A DNA stretch of 35,746 nucleotides from Leptolyngbyaceae cyanobacterium MO_188.B28 (GCA_030065175.1 JASJDH010000010.1:1-35746), one strand, 5' to 3'; counted from the first letter of the stretch, positions 1-9,798 are shown. Translations and numbers: made by a program. The notes: generated by a model from the sequence alone, not told the origin.

Positions 1-1314
1 CTGCTTTGGGGTGTTTTATTGAGTACTCACCCGCCCGCCATCACCAGCTATCTGAATGCCCTGGGGCTAGGAGAAGGCTACTATTCTCAGGCGCTCCATT
101 GGTTTCACTCCAGCGCCTTCAGCATCGATACCTTGTGTTATCGCTGGGGATATTGGCTGAGGGAACATCCCAACGCTCGTCGATTGAAGGGTCGCCCTGT
201 CTATGTCGGGGATGGCGTCAAAGTCGCAAAAGAAGGGCGAAAGATGCCTGGAGTCAAGGGACTCCATCAAGAGTCGGAAGATGTCAGCAAGCCGAAATGG
301 ATCCGAGGACACTACTTCAGCGCCTTGGCCCTGCTATTGGGGGCGGGAGAGGCGCTGTTCGCCGCCCCGATAGGACTGAAACTGCATGACGGGATTGAGG
401 CGGTTGATGCAAAGGCTGACGCCACCGTGGTGGAGAAAATGGCGACCCTGTGTGTCCAGATGATGGTTCAGGGCGGCTATGCTGTCCTAGATGCTTACTT
501 TGCTTCAGCCAAAGTCTTGAAACCATTTCGAGCGCATGGGGTGCATCTGATTAGTCGGGCTAGGATTACAACGGTGGGTCATGCCGCTTTTAGTCGTCGA
601 CCGGGAAAGCATGGCCAGGGACGTCATCGGGAATGGGGCAGTGAGGTCAAATTACGAGAGTTGTTCGCCCCGATTGAGGACTGCGCCGATGCCTCGATTT
701 GGCTGTACGGTCAATACAGGACGGTGTACTACCAATGCTTCGAGTTTTACTGGGATAGCGCCGATGAGTTGGTCTTGTTTGTGTTGACTCAACTCCCTAG
801 TGGAAAGCAGATTATTTTACTCTCTAGCGATGTGACCTTAACGGGAGCCGAAGTGATTGAGGCTTATGGCTGGCGATTCAAAATTGAGGTCAGCTTCCGC
901 ACACTGATTCAACTACTAGGTGGATTTTGCTATCGGTTTTGGCTCAAATCTATGGAAACCGCCTCGAAATGGCCTGATGATTTATCTTTGGCAGACTATT
1001 GTGAAGAGTTTCAACGAGAAGTGACTCGTAAGGTGGAAGCTTTTGAGCGCTTTGTCAATCTCAATGCGATTGCATTAGGTCTACTCCAAGTGCTGGCGCT
1101 AGAAATGCCCCATCATGTTTGGGCGCACTTTCCTCGCTGGTTTCGCACCTTACCCAAGCATGGTTATCCGAGCGAACAGATTGTCCGACTCTCACTCCAA
1201 AATCAACAAGAGATGAATTTATCCCAAAGTATGCCTACTCTACTTTTAACAAAATTACTCGACGATAAACATAAGTCGCTCAAAGAGCCTGATAAAGCTA
1301 CCTTGGCGGCCTGA
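1..1314 (+). CDS. DDE transposase (IS4/IS701-like superfamily), probably 5'-truncated by the window edge
   Basis: 431-aa ORF with transposase-like blocks VGDGVKVAKEGRKMPGVKGLHQES, VLDAYFAS and EAYGWRFKIEVSFRTLIQLLGGFCYRFW. The frame stays open upstream of the called start to base 1 (LLWGVLLSTHPP...). Confidence 0.75.
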   Translation: MLWGVLLSTHPPAITSYLNALGLGEGYYSQALHWFHSSAFSIDTLCYRWGYWLREHPNARRLKGRPVYVGDGVKVAKEGRKMPGVKGLHQESEDVSKPKWIRGHYFSALALLLGAGEALFAAPIGLKLHDGIEAVDAKADATVVEKMATLCVQMMVQGGYAVLDAYFASAKVLKPFRAHGVHLISRARITTVGHAAFSRRPGKHGQGRHREWGSEVKLRELFAPIEDCADASIWLYGQYRTVYYQCFEFYWDSADELVLFVLTQLPSGKQIILLSSDVTLTGAEVIEAYGWRFKIEVSFRTLIQLLGGFCYRFWLKSMETASKWPDDLSLADYCEEFQREVTRKVEAFERFVNLNAIALGLLQVLALEMPHHVWAHFPRWFRTLPKHGYPSEQIVRLSLQNQQEMNLSQSMPTLLLTKLLDDKHKSLKEPDKATLAA

Positions 1315-2187
1315 ATCAGAGAGTGAAAAACCAAGACGAACTTACAGCTGTCCAGTCAAAAAAACACCCGGGCGTCAATAACCCGGGCACACAAAGTTAC
1401 AAAAGATTTGATAATCAATCAATCTACTTATTATTCCGGCAGTGTCAGTTCTGAGTGACAATCAAGTCCGTGCAATGAACTCAGGCGATGAAATAGCCTT
1501 TCTCTCCGCCAGATTGATAAGAAATATAACTGATTAGTAAAAATTATAACCGCTAATATCCCGTGGGTGAAGCCCAAAAGCATTGAAAATCTGAGATCCC
1601 ATGCCCCACAAAAAGGTGTATCCGGTGATCAAGAGGAAAACTCAAACTATCGAATTGTGTTAAGCGGGAATTTATTCAAAGCCTGTGAACCGCCCCTTAA
1701 GCTTCGTCGACCTAGTCCTAATCGGGACCAAATGCTAAGGCGGGTTGAATAATCTAAAAGCAGCAGATAGACCAGCACTCAATGCTTAGTCGCGATCATG
1801 CAGTTGGCGAAACCCTCTGATGCCTAGACTTGTGAGATCGCCGTCGCTGCTTTCAGATCAGCAGGCTAGACAATGGCGAAGAGGTTCGCGGGAGAGACCG
1901 AAGGAAGGGGGAGGATGGCGGTTCAGACGAGAATTTCCTTCGATTAGATTTTCAAATAGTTCTGCACAAGGGATGGCCTGGTTATTCGTTTTGGACAGTA
2001 GTTGCTACGAGCCTTTTAACCGTTGGCGGACGTTGCATTCTGAAAACTCAAGGCCCAGCCAGAGTCTCGCGTTCGAGAGAAAACCGGCAAAGAAATCTGT
2101 ACCACTTTTCGAGAATCTTTAAACAAATATTGCAAAACTTGAAATAAATTGTTACATTATATTTACACAAGTTAACAAAGGTTTGAT

Positions 2188-2487
2188 ATGTCTTACTCCA
2201 CTGGTAATCCCAACGAACTCCTTTCTCCCTACGGCGAACTGATCCCTTCTGAAGTCAAGGTGCGTCTTGAGCGGGCGGGCGGCCAATTACTTCGTAAGGC
2301 TCCGGCGGCTGGTTCCACCGTTGATCGCGAAGGGTTCTTAAACAATTACGCTGTGGTTCCTCAGATGTCCTATGCGGCTGGTGACACGCCTAAGCAGCAA
2401 CAACAGTTAGGCGCTATTTATGCGGCAGCCACTTGGGGATTGGTCGCTCTAGCTGCTGCAGTCACCTACGCTTCTTTGAGTGTGTAG
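2188..2487 (+). CDS. Psb34/ssl1498-type HLIP-like small membrane protein
   Basis: 99 aa; LNNYAVVPQMSYA block followed by a single C-terminal TM helix LGAIYAAATWGLVALAAAVTYASLSV, resembling the Psb34 layout. Paralogue at 19508-19753. Confidence 0.6.
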   Translation: MSYSTGNPNELLSPYGELIPSEVKVRLERAGGQLLRKAPAAGSTVDREGFLNNYAVVPQMSYAAGDTPKQQQQLGAIYAAATWGLVALAAAVTYASLSV

Positions 2488-2595
2488 TTGACCGGTTGAG
2501 CATAAGAATTTTCAAGTTTTTGAGTATTTATCCGTCAAAAGCGAATTGCCAGAGCCATATCTAGGTCATTAGTCATCGTCTTGTTCTCCTAAATG

Positions 2596-2631
2596 TGCGG
2601 GTTTCCAATGAGTTGGAAGCCCGCTTTGCTT
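2596..2631 (+). terminator. Hairpin terminator downstream of the Psb34-like gene
   Basis: GCGGGTTTCCAA tgag TTGGAAGCCCGC followed by TTTGCTT. Confidence 0.55.
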
Positions 2632-2646
2632 ATTGGCGCTAAAAAC

Positions 2647-3160
2647 TTACTCTATGGGGGAAATTGTCAGAACTGACTCTTCAAATCTCACATTTGTGGT
2701 AAAGAGGCATCTCTCCCTCTTCTTTTCTCCTCTAAGCCGCCTCAAATATCTCTTGCAACGCATCAACTCGCTGTAGAAAGTGTTCTCGTCGATCGGAGAG
2801 AGATACGAATTCCGCCATTCACTGACGCGGTCGGAAGAACTGATGCACCTCATCAAACGCTTGACAGAAACGTTTGGCCGACTCAAAGGCGCCAAAGCCA
2901 AGGGTTGGATAGTAGCGTTGCTTGATGGCCTGGTGACTTTGCTCAATCGGATTGCCAAGCAAGAGATAACCGCGTGCTTTACTTCAGCTCCCAGACCTTC
3001 TTTAATGGCCCGAGGATAGGAGTTGAGTCCATCAGTGAACACTTGTTCTGGAGAAACATCGGCACCCGCTTGAGCTTGTTGAAAGAAGGCTTTAGCCGCC
3101 TCCATATCTCGCGTCTCACTGAGTCTGACATCCACCAAGAAAGATTGGGACTAAGGGTCG
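2647..3160 (-). pseudogene. IS6-like transposase C-terminal remnant, frameshifted
   Basis: FLVDVRLSETRDMEAAKAFFQQAQAGADVSPEQVFTDGLNSYPRAIKEGLGAEVKH in one frame; NPIEQSHQAIKQRYYPTLGFGAFESAKRFCQAFDEV..FRR in another. In-frame TAG just upstream of SQSFLVDV; N-terminal half absent. Confidence 0.8.
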
Positions 3161-3216
3161 CCCGTCTTTGAGACGGTCCCACTCAATAAGCCACCAGCTT
3201 TGCTGGTAGTGCGCTG
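3150..3216 (+). mobile_element. Solo IS200/IS605 right-end remnant
   Basis: CCCGTCTTTGAGACGGTCCCACTCAATAAGCCACCAGCTTTGCTGGTAGTG closely matches the intact IS200 right end at ~30938-30992 (CCGCCTTTGAGGCGGTCACATTCATTAAGCCACCGGCTTTGCCGGGGGTG). Confidence 0.75.
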
Positions 3217-5399
3217 ACTGTCAGTTTCTTCTTGGCGTAAAGGAACTCCTGTTTTGGCTGACAAACAGGGATCTGAATCACGAACTCTGCTCCCTGTCCT
3301 TGAGAAGATAAACAACACAGTTTGCCGCCATGTTTTTCAACAATAATTTTATAGCTGATAGAGAGTCCCATGCCGGTCCCTTTACCAACCTCTTTAGTTG
3401 TGAAAAAAGGATCAAAGATGTTTTTCTGGATATCTGCTGGAATGCCTGGACCATTATCAGAGATTGCGATTTGGACCCACTCCGAATCGATTGCTGAGGT
3501 ACGAATTATAATTTGATTAGGATTCTCTCTAATTTCTTGAAACGTGCGGTTTTTGTTGGCTAATTCCAAAGCATCAATGCCGTTGGCGAGGAGGTTCATC
3601 AATACCTGGTTGAGTTGACCAGGATAGCATTCGACCATAGGTAAATCTCCATACTCTTGGATTACCTCAATCGCCGGACGGTGTGATTTGCCCTTGAGCC
3701 GATGCTGGAGAATCATTAAGGTCCCTTCAATCCCTTCGTGAATATCAACGGTCTTAAATTCCGCTTCATCCATGCGGGAGAAATTTCGTAGCGACAGCAC
3801 AATCTGACGGATGCGATCAGTGCCGACTTTCATGGATTGAATCATGTCAATCAAATCTTGCTGCAAAAACGCTAGTTCAATGTCCTCAGCCTCAGCCTGG
3901 ATTTCGGGAACAGGCTGAGGATAATGTGTTTGATAAAGTTGTAGAAAATCTAATAACTCCTGAGCGTACTCCTGCACATGCTTGAGATTGCCGTGAATAA
4001 AGTTGACCGGATTATTAATTTCATGGGCAATCCCAGCTACAAGTTGGCCCAAGGCCGACATTTTTTCATTTTGAACGAGTTGAAGTTGGATTTGGCGAAG
4101 TTCTTTTAATGTCAGCGAAAGTTTTTCTGTACGCTCTTCCAGACTCTGTCGAGCCTGGCTTAATTCCTGGGTATGATTGTCTGTCCATTCTAAAAGCTGG
4201 TTAAGAGAAGCTGCTAAGACACCGACTTCATCCTGGGTTTTTACGGGCATTTTGAGGGTAAAATCGGCTTGTTGAATAACCTGTTGCGTAACTTCCGTTA
4301 ATTTACTCAGGGGCGCTGTTCGCTGGCGCGCAAACTGAGAGGCGATCATCCAACTGATGGCGCCCAAGAATAGAAGCGCTCCACCGAAGAGCAAGAGCCA
4401 TTGACTTTCCAATGCGTAAATTTCATCCAGGTTGGCTGAGGTGATAATCAACCAATCTGTTTGTGGAACTTGAGCAAAGTTATATTGCTGATTGTCATAT
4501 TTCACAGAAGAAGATAAAGTTGTTGACGCCTCACTTTGATTGGCGTTCGCGCCTAGGTCCGACAGAGCTGCTTGCAAGACAGTCGGATCAACCAGTAAGT
4601 CGTGATTGGCGATCGCTCCCTGAGCTGTTACCGTTAAAATGACTTGGGGCTCAGACCCTGATTTAATGATTTGGAGCCGCTCAGATTTCTCCAGAAGTAG
4701 ATTTTCCAACCCGTTTGCTAAGATATTCAGGTTTTTGGCGTCATAGCCTCCCTTTAAAATACCTAAGACTTCCTGAGTGCTCGGATCCTCTATGGCGTAG
4801 ATTATGTCGACCGTGACCGTCTGACTAGACTCGTCATACTCAGGTTCACCGATCCACAGGCCTTGAGCGTTGCCAGTTCGCCACCAATCTTCATCTCGCT
4901 GCACAAAGTCACTGGTGATTTGCGAATAGGCAACGTTGAACCCATACTTTTCAGTCATGAATAACTCGGCAAACCCCCCAACTTCGGCGATTTGCTGTAG
5001 ATACTCAGTCAAGCTGTCATCTGTTTGCAGTACTTTAGTCGCTGCAAATTGGGCTTCCACCTGGTCAATAGGTTGATGATGAAGATTTTCTGCTTCGACT
5101 CTCTCAGTAGCTGAGCGAGCTGCTGATTGAATGAGCGGATTAATAGCCGTGGTTTTGAGCGAGGATAGCGCTTCTTCGAGTTCTCGATGCGTCAGTTCTG
5201 CAGCAAAGATAGATCTCTCATACAATTTAATGTTTGCTTGTTGTGTGGTCAGCCGGTAGATAAAGACTGCGCCTAGCCCGCCTAGAATGGTGAGCGGAAC
5301 TAACGTAATCGGAAGAAAAGTCTTCAGAAGTCTTTGGCGGAGGGGGTAAACGACTTGAGGAACTTTTTCTAAAAAGCCCTTTTGCGCTGGTTCCTGCAT
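3183..5399 (-). CDS. Sensor histidine kinase, dCache-like periplasmic domain + HAMP + HisKA/HATPase
   Basis: 738 aa; N-terminal TM, about 300-aa extracytoplasmic region, second TM ([19 protein letters not shown]), HAMP-like region, H-box [13 protein letters not shown]-box [11 protein letters not shown]1 DNGPGIP, G2 GKGTGMGLS. Confidence 0.9.
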   Translation of the reverse strand: MQEPAQKGFLEKVPQVVYPLRQRLLKTFLPITLVPLTILGGLGAVFIYRLTTQQANIKLYERSIFAAELTHRELEEALSSLKTTAINPLIQSAARSATERVEAENLHHQPIDQVEAQFAATKVLQTDDSLTEYLQQIAEVGGFAELFMTEKYGFNVAYSQITSDFVQRDEDWWRTGNAQGLWIGEPEYDESSQTVTVDIIYAIEDPSTQEVLGILKGGYDAKNLNILANGLENLLLEKSERLQIIKSGSEPQVILTVTAQGAIANHDLLVDPTVLQAALSDLGANANQSEASTTLSSSVKYDNQQYNFAQVPQTDWLIITSANLDEIYALESQWLLLFGGALLFLGAISWMIASQFARQRTAPLSKLTEVTQQVIQQADFTLKMPVKTQDEVGVLAASLNQLLEWTDNHTQELSQARQSLEERTEKLSLTLKELRQIQLQLVQNEKMSALGQLVAGIAHEINNPVNFIHGNLKHVQEYAQELLDFLQLYQTHYPQPVPEIQAEAEDIELAFLQQDLIDMIQSMKVGTDRIRQIVLSLRNFSRMDEAEFKTVDIHEGIEGTLMILQHRLKGKSHRPAIEVIQEYGDLPMVECYPGQLNQVLMNLLANGIDALELANKNRTFQEIRENPNQIIIRTSAIDSEWVQIAISDNGPGIPADIQKNIFDPFFTTKEVGKGTGMGLSISYKIIVEKHGGKLCCLSSQGQGAEFVIQIPVCQPKQEFLYAKKKLTVSALPAKLVAY

Positions 5400-5539
5400 A
5401 GTTCAAGTATTTCTCCGGTCAAGCACGTTGTAGTTAGTTTGGTAACGAGATAGTTGAAGCGAAGCTGCGACCCAGTGCAACCAGGCGACCATCCTTATGG
5501 GACAGGGCTCCCACGCCTCAATATTTCCCTAAAAGACTC

Positions 5540-5629
5540 AATCTATGTTTGCAAATGCACTGAGGAGTCAACGAATTTATGTCGTTTCAGGCCTCATTTT
5601 TTCTAATTGCGCCTCGTTGCAGATTCGCT
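5540..5629 (+). repeat. Copy 1 of ~90-bp repeat (uninterrupted version of the group II intron target)
   Basis: ATCTATGTTTGCAAA...TCAACGAATTT...TTTCAGGC...TCTAATTGCGCCTCGTTGCAGATTCGCT; matches 6530-6621. Confidence 0.7.
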
Positions 5630-5967
5630 TCAACTAATCCGCAGGGATGTTCTTCGCTTTTTAGCAGGACATTCGAAGCGCAACTTCAAGTATAAATATA
5701 TACCCTAATAAGTGTTCTTTACAGCATAGCCAGTCCGTCGCTACCCTGCAATACCGTTCTCAAACACTTAAAAATTTAGGTATTTTCAACACCGCAACGC
5801 AATAATTTCTTCTGTAGATTCCCATGGATTTTTGCGTATTTTTTCCATCTATAATGTATGAATCATAGAATCCATTTAGGCAAATACTTAGAATACACGG
5901 AATTGGTGACCGACGCCTTTCCACGGGTCCACCGCCTGCCGAGTTTAACTCTGATACTGCTCAAAGA

Positions 5968-6270
5968 CCGTGATCGGATTCATCAAAGACAAAAGTGCGA
6001 TTAACCTTGCCCGAACATACTTAGGACGGCGAAAAACTTTACAGGATAAGGCTTTTTGTGTGCGGGCCCATTACGTCCCAACAGCAGGACGTGATGATGC
6101 GGCAGTGCGGCAATATATTTGTCATCAAGAAGAGGAAGACAGGCCAATTGACCAATTGAATTTATTTTGGGAAGGACGCCTCCCTTTGAGGGAAACCTGA
6201 CTAACTCGCTTTGAGCGATTCCCGTATGCTAAAGCCTCCGACTTTGCCGGAGGATACCTTTACTGAACCC
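5968..6270 (+). pseudogene. IS200/IS605 TnpA C-terminal remnant with right-end hairpin
   Basis: VIGFIKDKSAINLARTYLGRRKTLQDKAFCVRAHYVPTAGRDDAAVRQYICHQEEEDRPIDQL parallels intact TnpA VIGFIKGKSAMAIAREFKGKQRNFAGEHFWARGYAVSTVGFELEAVKRYIREQDIADK; then CGCTTTGAGCG and AAGCCTCCGACTTTGCCGGAGG hairpins. Confidence 0.8.
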
Positions 6271-6529
6271 CTATCCAAAACAATCCTGTAAATCCTGATT
6301 TATACAGACGACAGATCGGCGATCACCTAGTGATAATAACCGTAATAAAGTATAAATTAATACCTATACTTTTCGCGAGGGGCGACGTCAAGGATTCAAA
6401 TATTTCGATGGCGTCGAGGCTTAAACTCCATAAATTCCGATGATTTAAGCAGTGCTGCGACGAAGTGCGATTATTCTGTAACTCTTGTCATATAAGGGTT
6501 TCTTGCCCATGTATTTATACAGATTGCTT

Positions 6530-6621
6530 AATCTATATCTACAAACATGCTTACAGCTCAACGAATTTGCCTTGTTTCAGGCTTTGGACCCGGTCTAATG
6601 GCGCCTGGTTGCAGCCTCGCT
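6530..6621 (+). repeat. Copy 2 of ~90-bp repeat, interrupted by the group II intron
   Basis: ATCTATATCTACAAA...TCAACGAATTT...TTTCAGGC...TCTAATGGCGCCTGGTTGCAGCCTCGCT ending at the intron 5' junction. Confidence 0.7.
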
Positions 6622-7480
6622 GTGCGATTCGTTTAGCTGGAAAGTCGATCCCTCAAGGATTGACGTGCAGCTAGCGAGGTTCAAAAGAACCTTGACAACT
6701 CAGAGGTCGGATCAGTAACCCCTGGACTTCATATCCAAGGGAGAGCCTGACTGGTCGAGCATAGACCCAGCACCTGCACCCCTGCGGTAGCGACTGAGCA
6801 TCAATCCGTAAAGCGGGGTGAAACGGACGGGAACTCTTAGATTCCAAAGAATTCCCCACCAAGGTGAGCTGACAAGGCTAGGAGACAAACCTATGTCCGA
6901 ACCGTCGTTATGCAACTGAGGGGAAATGGAGTCTGACACCCCTCGTCCAAAATGGACTTGGTGATTCTCAATGAGGCTAGCGAACCTCATCGGAGTGCGA
7001 CCATATCACCCGGCGGAAAGTAGGAGCCTAAATCAGCCCAAATGCCCGACTTCTGGGAACGAAGTAACTCCTCAAGAACATCCTTCAGAAACCTTCTGGG
7101 ACTCTGAAGTAACCAACTCACGGCGCATGTGTTCAGAGGAGAAGGATTGTGTAAGAAGCCAACGCCGTTGGGAAAGCCAGCGGATATGCTGACGTACACA
7201 CTGCTGTCGAGGCAAGTTTCAATGTTGGAGGATAACATGACGGAGTCTGTCAATCAGATATCTGATGCCTGGATAACAGTTAACTGGCCTCAGGCCAGCG
7301 TACTGTGTTCCGCCTCCAGCAGCGAATCTATCGCGCCTCACAACGGGGTGATGCCTCAGGGCTATTGCCCAATCTGCCCCTGAAGTGGGGAAGAGGTAGG
7401 AGAGGAGTCGTGTGAAGGAAAACTTTCAGGCACGATTCTGAAGGCGGGCGGGTCTTCGTGAGAGGACTCGCCTAGCCAAC
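6622..7480 (+). mobile_element. ORF-deleted group II intron (859 nt)
   Basis: 5' GTGCGATTCG; EBS2 TGCAAC (6911-6916) pairs with IBS2 GTTGCA (6608-6613); EBS1 AGCGAA in the loop of ATGAGG-CTAGCGAA-CCTCAT (6971-6990); 34-nt domain V GAGTCGTGTGAAGGAAAACTTTCAGGCACGATTC (7405-7438); domain VI with candidate branch A at 7474; 3' end AAC. Confidence 0.88.
7237..7404 (+). pseudogene. Remnant N-terminus of the group II intron-encoded protein
   Basis: MTESVNQISDAWITVNW in one frame, then RLQQRIYRASQRGD in a shifted frame, like the start of cyanobacterial intron RT/maturases. No RT domain follows. Confidence 0.65.
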
Positions 7481-7599
7481 TCATCTGACCTATCTTGCAT
7501 TGTAGAATGCACGCTCTTTCATTGCCGGGTTAATAGTCCACAATGCTTCCAAAGAAATCTGGCAAAGACGAAGCTATCTAATTAGATTCTGGAAAATCA

Positions 7600-9450
7600 A
7601 TGTCTTGGCCCATTTACACTCTTGAAACCGCCTCTGAAGACTCTCAAGCATCCTTAATCCAAGCACAAGAGACCTTTGGGTTTATCCCAAATGTAGAAGC
7701 GGTTTCTGCTGAAGCCTCTACCCTTTTGAAGGGAGGGATGGCGTTATGGGAGCTTTTCAGCACAACCAGTTTTACCCTGATTGAGCAACAGGTTATTTAT
7801 CTAACTATTAACTTTGAGCATAATTGTCACTACTGTATGGCGGTCCATACTGCCTTGGCAGGGACAGTTGAGATGCCTGTTGAAGATATTCAAGCATTAC
7901 GAGATGGTACACCTCTTAAAGATCCTAAGCTGCAAGCCCTAAGGCAGTTTACCCAACGAATGGTTGCGACCAGAGGCTGGGTCACTCAGGCTGAAATTTC
8001 AGCTTTTATGACCCATGGCTATACAAAACAACAAGTGTTTGAGGTGATTTTGGGAATTGCCATGAAGGTGATTCACAACTACACCAATCACATTGCCGAA
8101 ACGCCTTTGGATGATGTCTTTCAGTCTTATGCTTGGTCACGTCCGCCTCACATTTGGACGGATCAGCAACTCCAACTCATCTTTGATAATCTCCCTCAAC
8201 AAACATGCTGGAAAAATAGAAACCTCGAATATGTCGGCTGTAACCAACACTTTGCAGAGGCTATAGGCCTGACAGCGCCTCATCAAATTATGGGGAAAGC
8301 GGATGAAGATATTGACTGGAAGGAATTAGTTCAGCCGGATAAATCAGAGGATCAAGCCATTCTGGAAAGCGGGATTCCCCTTAATGTAGAAAAATCACAG
8401 ATTAAGCCCGATGGAACAATCCAATGGCTAAACATCCGCAGAATTCCCCTGCATGACCAAGCAGGCAAGGTAATTGGGCTGTTTTACTCCTATGAGGACA
8501 TTACTGAACGCAAACAAGCCGCCCTTGCGCTCCAGGCAGCAAACAGCAGACTCATGTCGCAGGCGGCGGAATTAACCTCAGCTCTAGAACAATTACAACA
8601 GTATCAATTACAACTGATACAGAGTGAAAAAATGTCCGCGCTAGGCAATTTGGTGGCCGGTGTCGCTCATGAAATTAATAATCCAATAGGCTTCTTAGAA
8701 GGGAATCTTATTCCAGCCCAGGAATATGCGAATGATTTATTAGGCTTACTTGATCTCTATCAAGAAACCTTTCCACAACCTGGCGACACAATTGAAAAAG
8801 AAATTGAGACCATTGACCTTGAATTTCTTCGAACCGATCTGCCTCAGTTGCTAAAATCTATGAAGCTCGGGGTAGAGCGGATTAAAAGTATCAGTACCAG
8901 CCTACGCACATTCTCTCGGGCTGACAAAAACGATAAAACCTTGTTTAACGTTCATGAGGGCCTCGACAGCACCCTTTTGATTCTTCGGCATCGCCTCAAG
9001 GCCAATGAGACGCGCCCCGCCATTGAAGTCATAACAGACTATGCTGATCTGCCCCCCATAAAGTGCTTCCCCAGTCAGCTAAATCAGGTATTTATGAACA
9101 TTCTCGCCAATGCCATTGACGCACTGGAAGAGAACAGTAAGGGTAAATCGTTTCAGGAAATTAAAGCACACCCAAACCAGATTGAAATTAAAACTGAACT
9201 ATCAAACAATCAGGTTGTGATTTACATCCGTGATAATGGCGTGGGTATGACTGATGAGGTAAGACATCAGATTTTTGACCACTTGTACACTACCAAGGAC
9301 ATAGGTCAGGGAACAGGGTTAGGATTGACGATCTCACGCCAAATCATTCTTGAAAAACATGGCGGCCAAATCGAAGCTCACTCTCCCTCCGGAAAAGGGA
9401 CAAAGTTCGTAATCTCACTCCCCATCAAAGATAAGCTGCTAAGCGTGTAA
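7600..9450 (+). CDS. Hybrid AhpD/carboxymuconolactone-decarboxylase-like domain + PAS + histidine kinase
   Basis: 616 aa in one uninterrupted frame: residues ~1-185 AhpD/CMD-like with CHYCMAVH (CxxCxxxH); PAS/PAC (DNLPQQTCWKNRNLEYVGCN...GLFYSYEDITERKQ); H-box GVAHEINNPIGF, N-box NILANAIDAL, G1 DNGVGMT, G2 GQGTGLGLT. Confidence 0.9.
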   Translation: MSWPIYTLETASEDSQASLIQAQETFGFIPNVEAVSAEASTLLKGGMALWELFSTTSFTLIEQQVIYLTINFEHNCHYCMAVHTALAGTVEMPVEDIQALRDGTPLKDPKLQALRQFTQRMVATRGWVTQAEISAFMTHGYTKQQVFEVILGIAMKVIHNYTNHIAETPLDDVFQSYAWSRPPHIWTDQQLQLIFDNLPQQTCWKNRNLEYVGCNQHFAEAIGLTAPHQIMGKADEDIDWKELVQPDKSEDQAILESGIPLNVEKSQIKPDGTIQWLNIRRIPLHDQAGKVIGLFYSYEDITERKQAALALQAANSRLMSQAAELTSALEQLQQYQLQLIQSEKMSALGNLVAGVAHEINNPIGFLEGNLIPAQEYANDLLGLLDLYQETFPQPGDTIEKEIETIDLEFLRTDLPQLLKSMKLGVERIKSISTSLRTFSRADKNDKTLFNVHEGLDSTLLILRHRLKANETRPAIEVITDYADLPPIKCFPSQLNQVFMNILANAIDALEENSKGKSFQEIKAHPNQIEIKTELSNNQVVIYIRDNGVGMTDEVRHQIFDHLYTTKDIGQGTGLGLTISRQIILEKHGGQIEAHSPSGKGTKFVISLPIKDKLLSV

Positions 9451-9712
9451 GCTGCATATTAATCATGGGTACACCCTTTAGCTGGACTAGCAAGAGATCT
9501 CATCTCCGCCACTCTTAATTGTAATTGTCCCGAATATAGGTCGGTAAAGACTTTGTCCTTCGGTGATTCATTTATTTACTTCAAAAGGAGGATTATCCCA
9601 TAAAAATACCTTACCAGCGTGTAGGTCAAAGTCAACGGCAATAGAGATTTAGAGTTTTTGCATAAAACACTATTCCTCTTAACAAGAGAAGAACTTTTTA
9701 GCCAACAGGACA

Positions 9713-9798
9713 CTAGGGCGTGTTTTAAAACTCAGTCAAAGCCTAATTATTTCATGCGAGGGATCAATACTTTCAAGGGGTTTTAAAACAGACCCTAG
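9713..9798. mobile_element. 86-bp MITE with CTAG termini
   Basis: Terminal inverted repeats CTAGGGCGTGTTTTAAAAC and (reverse complement of the right end) CTAGGGTCTGTTTTAAAACC. Confidence 0.75.

Noticed and set aside
1355-1392. CCCGGGCGTCAATAACCCGGG hairpin after the first transposase
   Set aside because: The U-tract is on the minus-strand side, and no minus-strand gene ends here; left as an unproven structure.
1431-1460. GTGTCAGTTCTGAGTGACA motif resembling an IS6-like end
   Set aside because: Only ~11 bp match in inverted orientation, with no flanking similarity; too short to support an element end.
1567-2122. ORFs of 61 and 100 aa between the transposase and the Psb34-like gene
   Set aside because: Basic, low-quality composition with no recognisable domain; likely non-coding or degraded DNA.
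6671-7253. Several ORFs of 60-95 aa on both strands in the 6.7-7.3 kb region
   Set aside because: They lie inside the group II intron ribozyme; no coding signal apart from the IEP N-terminal remnant.
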